From: an uncultured Bacteroidales bacterium
Lineage (GTDB): Bacteria > Bacteroidota > Bacteroidia > Bacteroidales > Bacteroidaceae
Length of the DNA stretch: 12,186 bases
Direction: 5' to 3'
NCBI GenBank assembly: GCA_902768605.1
Contig: CACXLY010000071.1
Location: 1 to 12,186 of the forward strand
Below the pieces are notes generated by a model that made no database searches, was not told the DNA's origin, and saw nothing but the letters and a program-made list of their open reading frames with translations. This document shows positions 6,940 to 12,186 of the stretch, in pieces. Position 1 is the stretch's first letter; each line of letters opens with the position of its first letter. A program made the translations under genes and the position numbers.

Positions 6940-6960
6940 AAACTATAAACTATCAACTAT
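6940..6960. repeat. three 7-bp repeats between glmM and nagA
   Basis: AAACTAT, AAACTAT and CAACTAT follow one another without gaps in the 37-bp glmM-nagA spacer. The unit is close to the AACTATG heptamers at 1572-1614. No promoter or terminator is visible in this spacer, so the pair is probably one transcript. Confidence 0.75.
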
Positions 6961-6969
6961 TTACGCCCT

Positions 6970-8136
6970 ATGTTAACACAGATCATCAATGGTAAAATCC
7001 TGACTCCGCAGGGGTGGCTCAAGAACGGTAGCGTCATCCTGAGAGACAACAAGATACTGGAGGTCACGAACTGCGACTTGGCAGTCATCGGAGCTGACCT
7101 CATCGATGCGAAAGGCATGTATGTGGTGCCCGGATTCATCGACATGCACGTCCACGGCGGTGGCGGAAGAGACTTCCAGGAAGGCACACCCGAAGCCTTC
7201 CGCGCCGCAGTGGAAGCGCACGCCAAACACGGCACGACCTCCATCTTCCCCACTCTCTCCAGCAGCACCGTGCCGATGATAGAGAAGGCCGTACAGACGT
7301 GCTCCAAGCTCATGCAGGAAAAGGATTCGCCCATCCTCGGCTTGCATCTCGAGGGGCATTACCTCAGCCCGAGCAAGGCCGGCGCACAGCAGCCCGAATG
7401 GATCAAGAACCCCGACCCGAACGAATACATCCCCATCGTGGAGCACTCGGATTGCCTGACACGCTGGGACGCAGCGCCTGAGCTGCCGGGGGCATTGCAG
7501 TTCGGAAAATACTGCGCAGAGAAAGGCATCCTGCCCAGCATCGCACACACCAATGCAGAGTACGACGACGTGAAGGCCGCCTTTGAAGCCGGTTTCACCC
7601 ACGTCACACACTTCTACAACGCTATGCCTGGCTTCCACAACAAGATGGGTTATAAGTACGAAGGCACTGTGGAAAGCGTGTACCTCATCGACGACATGAC
7701 TATAGAATGCATCGCCGATGGCATCCACGTTCCTCCCACTATCCTCCGCATGGCCTACAAGATTAAGGGCGTGGAGCGTATGGCAGTCATCACCGACGCC
7801 TTGGCAGTTGCAGCCGCAGGTCCCGATGCGAAAGCCTTCGACGACCGCGTCATCATCGAGGACGGCGTCTGCAAGCTCGCCGACCGCAGTGCGCTGGCAG
7901 GCTCCATCGCCACGACCGACCGCCTGGTACGCACCCTCGTGCAGCAGGCAGAGGTGCCGCTCGAGGATGCCGTCCGCATGGCAAGCGAGACGCCGGCTCA
8001 CATCATGGGCGTCTTCGGACGTAAGGGCGCGCTGGCCCGCGGCAAGGATGCCGACGTGCTTGTCCTCGACGACAAGCTCAAGGTGCGCTGTGTATGGCAA
8101 ATGGGCAGAATCATTGAGAACACGCTCTTCAAATAA
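6970..8136 (+). CDS. nagA: N-acetylglucosamine-6-phosphate deacetylase
   Basis: A 388-residue cytoplasmic amidohydrolase that converts GlcNAc-6-P to GlcN-6-P and acetate, the entry step for GlcNAc from chitin, host glycans or recycled peptidoglycan. The family layout is complete: an N-terminal beta-sandwich strand (LTQIINGKILTP), the HxH motif in GFIDMHVHGGGG (His60, His62), the metal ligand Glu128 in LHLEGHYLSP, His193 (AHTNAE), His214 in THFYNAMPG, His253 in ADGIHVPP, and the predicted catalytic Asp276 in ITDALA. The LEGHY form replaces the LEGPF common in enterobacterial NagA. The final RGKDADVLVLD closes the sandwich. The ATG at 6970 gives the expected N-terminus. The gene follows glmM by 37 bp, and together they can feed salvaged GlcNAc into UDP-GlcNAc synthesis without GlmS. 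Confidence 0.92.
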   Translation: MLTQIINGKILTPQGWLKNGSVILRDNKILEVTNCDLAVIGADLIDAKGMYVVPGFIDMHVHGGGGRDFQEGTPEAFRAAVEAHAKHGTTSIFPTLSSSTVPMIEKAVQTCSKLMQEKDSPILGLHLEGHYLSPSKAGAQQPEWIKNPDPNEYIPIVEHSDCLTRWDAAPELPGALQFGKYCAEKGILPSIAHTNAEYDDVKAAFEAGFTHVTHFYNAMPGFHNKMGYKYEGTVESVYLIDDMTIECIADGIHVPPTILRMAYKIKGVERMAVITDALAVAAAGPDAKAFDDRVIIEDGVCKLADRSALAGSIATTDRLVRTLVQQAEVPLEDAVRMASETPAHIMGVFGRKGALARGKDADVLVLDDKLKVRCVWQMGRIIENTLFK

Positions 8137-8152
8137 ACGAAAAGTAAGGCCG

Positions 8153-8267
8153 AACACTCTGAATGCTCTGATTGTTCTGAATACTCTGAGTGCTCCGATT
8201 ATTCAGAATACTCTGAGTAATCCCAACTCAGAATACTCAGAACACTTCGAACACTCCGAACCATCCG
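8153..8267. repeat. array of about 13 degenerate 9-bp repeats upstream of the channel-CotH gene
   Basis: From 8153, nonamers of consensus AAYACTCYG (for example AACACTCTG, AATACTCTG, AACACTCCG) run in 9-bp register to 8224. One shortened 7-bp unit (8225-8231) follows, then four more nonamers to 8267. The array fills nearly the whole 135-bp gap between nagA and the next start codon, ending 4 bp before the ATG at 8272. On paper one frame reads a three-residue repeat, but no start or family supports a protein. Confidence 0.88.
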
Positions 8268-8271
8268 ATAA

Positions 8272-11200
8272 ATGAACATCATCCGACGTCTGTGGCAGAA
8301 AGCCATGAGGAATAAGGCACTCCGAGAGAAGCTGCGAGTCATCATCTTCCAAAGCGACACGCCCCTCGGAAAGGCCTTCGACATCACCTTGCTCTGGTGC
8401 ATCGTGGCGAGCATCCTGCTTGTCGTGGTCGAGAGCATGAGAGGTCTCCCGCCGATGGCCAAGCAGATATTCACCATCCTGGAATACGTCTTCACGTTCT
8501 TCTTCACGCTCGAATACCTGTGCCGCCTCTACTGCTCGGACAAGCCCAAAGAGTATGCCCTCAGCTTCTTCGGCATCGTGGACCTGCTGAGCACACTGCC
8601 GCTCTACATCGGCTGGTTGTTTGGGCCGGTGCGCTACCTCATGGTGGTGCGTACGTTCCGACTCATACGCGTCTTCCGCGTCTTCAAACTCTTCAGCTTC
8701 CTCCAGGAGGGCGACCTCCTGATGCGTTCCATCATCATCAGTGCCCCGAAGATTGGCGTCTTCTTCCTCTTCATGGTCATCCTGGTCATCAGTATGGGGA
8801 CGCTGATGTTCATGGTGGAAGGCAACCTCCCGGGCTCGCCGTTCAAAGACATCCCGACAAGCATCTACTGGGCTGTCGTGACAATGACGACCGTCGGCTA
8901 CGGCGACATCGCTCCGGCAACGTTTTTCGGACGCGTGCTTTCCGCAATAGTCATGCTCATGGGCTACACCATCATGGCTGTGCCGACGGGTATCGTCAGC
9001 GCACAGATGGTGCACGATCACAAGACACGACGCAAAGACAAGTTCTGCCCGGAGTGCGGTTCGCCCCTACCCTTCGATGCGCATTACTGTCCGTTCTGCG
9101 GCTTGAAGCAAGACGCCATCAAGAACCTGAAGAGCGTCAAGACGCCGCTTGTCCTGATACTATGCCTGTTGATGCCGAGTGTCCCGCTTTTTGCAGAGGG
9201 GCAAAGGCTGACAGGCACAATCATTGGCACTGCCGAGAGCGTGGATTACGCTACAGGACAGGCAAGCACCACCATCAACACTGCGGCCAATGCCTTCGAC
9301 GGGAACCTCTCCACATTCTTTGCCTCCTACGAGCGCAGCAAGACGTGGGTGGGACTTGACCTCGGAGCGAAGCATGTCATCACCCGTGTCGGATGGGCAC
9401 CTCGCGAGGGCAGTTATGGCCCGAAACGCGTCGTCCTGGGGCTCTTCGAGGGTGCCAACGACCCGAACTTCATGGATGGTGTCCCTCTTTATATTATAGA
9501 TGAGGAAGGCACGGCCGGCACGATGAGCTATGCCGACGTCGATGTCTCGCGAGGCTTCCGCTATGTACGATACATCGGGCCTAACGACGCGAGGTGCAAC
9601 ATAGCGGAAGTCGCATTCTATGGCCAAGCCAGCGAAGGCGACGACTCGCACTTCTACCAGCTCACCAACCTGCCTACGCTCTCCTTCCATACTGTCGACA
9701 ACGTTGACCCATACGACAAAGTGCATGAAATCGTCTCGTCCATCACCATCATTTATGACAACGAAACGAAGATTCAGGAAGAGACAGGCACGACCCGATA
9801 CCGCGGCAACGGTTCGCTCACGAACGAAAAAAAGCCCTATCGCATCAAGCTCGACGAATCGCATCGCATGTTCAAGAACTCCGAGATGCGTTCTCCGGCG
9901 AAAGCCAGGAAGTGGACACTCATCAACAATCACGACGACAAGACCCTGATGCGCAACCTCGTGGCCTTCGAGATAGCACGCCGAATGGGCTACGACTACG
10001 TGCCCTGGAGCAAGCCGGTTGATGTCATCGTCAACGGTGAGTACAAGGGTTGCTACCAACTGAGCGACCAGATAACGGTCGACAGGAACCGCGTCAACAT
10101 CACCGAGATGCTTCCAACCGACATCGAAGGCGACCTCATCACGGGCGGCTATCTGCTGGAGCTCGACGGATATGCCAATCAAGAAGTCTCCTGGTTCACC
10201 AGTGCCGCAGGCAATCCGGTTACCATCAAGAGTCCCGACGACAATGATATCGTGCCCGAACAGGCTGCCTACATTCGCCGCGAGTTCAATCTGATGGAGG
10301 CAAAGATACTGGCTTCCAACTTCGACGACCCTGATTTGGGATTCCGTTCGAAGCTCGACGAGAAGACTCTCCTGCAGTATTTCCTGACCGAAGAACTGGC
10401 CGGCAATCCCGATGCCTTCTGGAGCTGCTACCTGACAAAAGACCGCGAAGAGGACGTCTTCCGCATCGGACCGGTCTGGGACTTTGATAATGCCTTCGAC
10501 AACGACTACCGCAACTACCCGACGAACGGCCTTGGAGATTTCCTCTCGCTTGCCCGAGGTGGTGCCGGCAACTCGCGTGCCTTGCTCAAGCGAATGTTCT
10601 CCGACCAGGTCCTACGCGACTCGATGGCGGTGATGTGGAACAACGCGAGAGCCGAAAGAGGCATTAACGCTGAGAGCCTCGACGCCTATATCGACTCGAC
10701 GGCCAACGAGCTGATGCAGTCGCAAAGGCTTAATTTCATACGATGGCCCATTTTGGACAAGCTCATACAAATCAATCACAGGGCCGGCGGTTCGTATGAA
10801 GTCGAGGTCGGATGGCTGAAGGAATACATCGACGAACGTATCCCGTGGCTCGACAACGCCATCAATACAGAATCCGACGACCAAGAGCCGGAGCTCGTGG
10901 AGATTGCATCTGCTGCAGCTTTGGCCAGATTTGCCAATCGCGTCAACAACGGGGAGACCAAGCTCAATGCTGTGCTGAAGGCCGACATCAACTTTGCTCC
11001 ATATCCTTCCATAATGATTGGCGTCAACACCCACTACCAGGGAGAGTTCGACGGAGCCGGTCACAGCATCAAACTTGCCTTGAAACGCACCTCGGACGAT
11101 GCCGGCCTGTTCGGTTGGCTCTCCGGCTATGTCCACGACCTCACCACGACTGGCACCATCACGACATCTGCCAAGTTTGCCGGAGGCATAGCGGCAAGGA

Positions 11201-12186
11201 CAGAAGATGCCACGATAGAACGATGCCAAAGCCGCGTCAACATCGTCAGCACGGTTAATGGCGACGGCACGCACGGCGGCATTATGGGCATCGCCTATAA
11301 GGGCACGATTGTACGCGACTGCCTTGTCAGCGGCAACATGGAAGGCAATCAGACGAACTGCTGCGGCGGTGTCGCCGGCTGGACAGACGGCTCGACTCAC
11401 ATCTCGAACTGCCTCATCACAAGCCAGTTCACAGTAGGCACATCGGGCAGCGACCTCTTGGCTCGAAACGTCAGCAACGTCACTTCCACGAACAACTACT
11501 TTGCCAGCGACTGGGGCGCCTCGAATGGTTGCGGCGGCATTACGTTCCTGACTGAAAACCAAGTGGCTTACGGCGAGGCTTGCTTCATGCTTGATGGCAA
11601 ACAGCCAGGCTCCACTGCCTGGCGGCAGACACTTGGCTCGGACGTCACCCCCGTGCCCGACACTTCGCACGGCACCGTCTATTGCTTCTCGCATCTGCAT
11701 TGCGACGGCACACCCTACACCACCATTAACGGCTACACCAACGACGCTTCGCGCAACGGACAGGACGAACATTCCTTCCAGTACGGCATCTGTCAGTACT
11801 GCGGATACGTCGATATGGACAGTATGCCGAAGGACGAACGCGGCTACTTCCAGATTGCTTCGGCTGAGGCGCTCGAATGGTTTGCCCAGATGATAGAACA
11901 AGGTCATACCGATATCTGCGGCGTGCTGACCGAAGATATTGACTTCACCGGCTATCCCACCACGATGATTGGCGACAGCAAGACCTACGAAGGCACCTTC
12001 GACGGAGCCGGTCACACCATCACCATCGCACTTGTCCGCACAGCCGACTACGCCGGACTCTTCAACAGACTGTCAGGCACGGTGCAGGACCTCATCGTTC
12101 GTGGCACGATTACTACAAACCGCAAGTTCGCAGGCCTTGCAGCCAACGTATTGGGCGGCACATTGCTCCGCTGCCAAAGCTACATC
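8272..12186 (+). CDS. fused voltage-gated ion channel / zinc ribbon / discoidin / CotH-kinase / GLUG protein, 3' end beyond window
   Basis: One frame stays open for 1305 codons to the window edge. The ATG at 8272 has TAA directly before it in frame. Residues 1-250 are a six-helix voltage-gated channel: S2 with Glu71 and Glu81, S3 Asp104, an S4 with basic residues every third position (Arg127, 130, 133, 136, Lys139), and a K+ filter TVGYGD (207-212). A zinc ribbon follows (Cys259, 262, 273, 276), as at the end of normal-length relatives. Residues 291-308 are hydrophobic with Lys before and AEG after, a typical signal peptide. Then come a discoidin/F5-8C domain (about 315-451, AFDGNLSTFF), a CotH-kinase-like domain (about 475-860: YRGNGS 510-515, KKPYRIK 520-526, GGYLLELD 625-632, WDFDNAFD 736-743), and GLUG-like beta repeats from 878. 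Each half is a standard protein alone; their union is the oddity. The role of the whole is unknown. Confidence 0.85.
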   Translation, partial: MNIIRRLWQKAMRNKALREKLRVIIFQSDTPLGKAFDITLLWCIVASILLVVVESMRGLPPMAKQIFTILEYVFTFFFTLEYLCRLYCSDKPKEYALSFFGIVDLLSTLPLYIGWLFGPVRYLMVVRTFRLIRVFRVFKLFSFLQEGDLLMRSIIISAPKIGVFFLFMVILVISMGTLMFMVEGNLPGSPFKDIPTSIYWAVVTMTTVGYGDIAPATFFGRVLSAIVMLMGYTIMAVPTGIVSAQMVHDHKTRRKDKFCPECGSPLPFDAHYCPFCGLKQDAIKNLKSVKTPLVLILCLLMPSVPLFAEGQRLTGTIIGTAESVDYATGQASTTINTAANAFDGNLSTFFASYERSKTWVGLDLGAKHVITRVGWAPREGSYGPKRVVLGLFEGANDPNFMDGVPLYIIDEEGTAGTMSYADVDVSRGFRYVRYIGPNDARCNIAEVAFYGQASEGDDSHFYQLTNLPTLSFHTVDNVDPYDKVHEIVSSITIIYDNETKIQEETGTTRYRGNGSLTNEKKPYRIKLDESHRMFKNSEMRSPAKARKWTLINNHDDKTLMRNLVAFEIARRMGYDYVPWSKPVDVIVNGEYKGCYQLSDQITVDRNRVNITEMLPTDIEGDLITGGYLLELDGYANQEVSWFTSAAGNPVTIKSPDDNDIVPEQAAYIRREFNLMEAKILASNFDDPDLGFRSKLDEKTLLQYFLTEELAGNPDAFWSCYLTKDREEDVFRIGPVWDFDNAFDNDYRNYPTNGLGDFLSLARGGAGNSRALLKRMFSDQVLRDSMAVMWNNARAERGINAESLDAYIDSTANELMQSQRLNFIRWPILDKLIQINHRAGGSYEVEVGWLKEYIDERIPWLDNAINTESDDQEPELVEIASAAALARFANRVNNGETKLNAVLKADINFAPYPSIMIGVNTHYQGEFDGAGHSIKLALKRTSDDAGLFGWLSGYVHDLTTTGTITTSAKFAGGIAARTEDATIERCQSRVNIVSTVNGDGTHGGIMGIAYKGTIVRDCLVSGNMEGNQTNCCGGVAGWTDGSTHISNCLITSQFTVGTSGSDLLARNVSNVTSTNNYFASDWGASNGCGGITFLTENQVAYGEACFMLDGKQPGSTAWRQTLGSDVTPVPDTSHGTVYCFSHLHCDGTPYTTINGYTNDASRNGQDEHSFQYGICQYCGYVDMDSMPKDERGYFQIASAEALEWFAQMIEQGHTDICGVLTEDIDFTGYPTTMIGDSKTYEGTFDGAGHTITIALVRTADYAGLFNRLSGTVQDLIVRGTITTNRKFAGLAANVLGGTLLRCQSYI
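9103..9195 (+). other. fusion junction and internal signal-peptide-like segment
   Basis: The zinc ribbon ends at Cys276-Gly277, then LKQDA, then IKNLKSVK (283-290) and the helix TPLVLILCLLMPSVPLFA (291-308). Changing CAA (9109-9111) to TAA and ATC (9118-9120) to ATG would give two ordinary neighbouring genes 6 bp apart, the second starting MKNLKSVK plus signal peptide. A TTG at 9103 could in principle start the second half separately. The segment has lysines on the cytoplasmic side, so the second half would face the periplasm. Cleavage after Ala308 is plausible. Confidence 0.7.
10903..11238 (+). repeat. GLUG-type repeat unit 1 within the fused protein
   Basis: Residues 878-989 start IASAAALARFANRVNNG and include GEFDGAGHSI and GLFGWLSG, then FAGGIAA. 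They align along their whole length with unit 2, starting 317 residues later. Between the units are further GGI/GGV-type strands and a CxxC segment (YGICQYCGY). Confidence 0.85.
11854..12186 (+). repeat. GLUG-type repeat unit 2, cut by window edge
   Basis: Residues 1195-1305 start IASAEALEWFAQMIEQG and include GTFDGAGHTI and GLFNRLSG, matching unit 1 with conserved order. An 18-bp stretch, TTCGACGGAGCCGGTCAC, is identical at DNA level in both. The unit probably continues past the window. Confidence 0.85.

Noticed and set aside
5640..6956. Minus-strand open frame of 438 codons opposite glmM
   Set aside because: glmM has all family motifs; the antisense frame has biased, low-complexity composition and no known fold.
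8153..8275. Possible low-complexity peptide (NTL.. or SEYSEH-type repeats) from the nonamer array
   Set aside because: The 9-bp period makes any frame look like a three-residue repeat; no start codon or conserved family supports translation.
8397..9359. Plus-strand 320-codon frame in another register across the channel region
   Set aside because: The frame starting at 8272 carries channel, zinc ribbon and discoidin motifs throughout; this one has none.
10612..12015. Long minus-strand open frame of 467 codons opposite the fused gene
   Set aside because: It lies antisense to the CotH and GLUG coding region, has no recognisable domain and is explained by GC-rich codon use on the true strand.

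Overview
The window most likely comes from a Bacteroidales bacterium, possibly Prevotellaceae-like, with GC-rich genes and AT-rich gene borders. The evidence is a tmRNA whose tag ends in NNYALAA, two promoters of the Bacteroidetes sigma type (TTTG, about 20 bp, TAnnTTTG), no clear Shine-Dalgarno sites, a SusE/F-like carbohydrate-binding protein with a probable type IX secretion C-terminal signal, and a Bacteroidetes-type phosphoglucosamine mutase. The species cannot be fixed from the sequence alone.

Layout. Positions 1-363 hold most of an ssrA tmRNA on the minus strand, cut at its 3' end by the window edge. A minus-strand pair follows: a GH31 alpha-glucosidase-like enzyme (1610-3946) and, 40 bp downstream, a secreted SusE/F-like protein (532-1569). 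Between 3947 and 4138 lie two divergent, well-formed promoters and two inverted repeats that could be operators. They drive the GH31 pair leftward and a GH43 glycosidase (4139-5161) rightward, so the three form one small secreted glycan-degradation locus. A 385-bp spacer with a 22-bp tandem repeat and a 154-bp inverted repeat separates this from glmM (5547-6932) and nagA (6970-8136). Those two enzymes catalyse consecutive steps, GlcNAc-6-P to GlcN-6-P to GlcN-1-P.

The most unusual gene starts at 8272 and is still open at the window end (more than 1305 codons, no stop in frame). It joins a complete voltage-gated potassium-channel-like protein with its usual C-terminal zinc ribbon to a complete exported-type protein: a signal-peptide-like helix, a discoidin (F5/8 type C) domain, a CotH-kinase-like domain and GLUG-like beta repeats. 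The junction looks like two formerly adjacent genes, 6 bp apart, joined by a lost stop codon and a lost start codon.

A second theme is that nearly every gene border carries a different short-period repeat. There are 7-bp units at 1494-1528, 1572-1614 and 6940-6960, 9-bp units at 5333-5485 and 8153-8267, and 22-bp units at 5177-5264. One 7-bp array lies inside the signal-peptide codons of the SusE/F-like gene.
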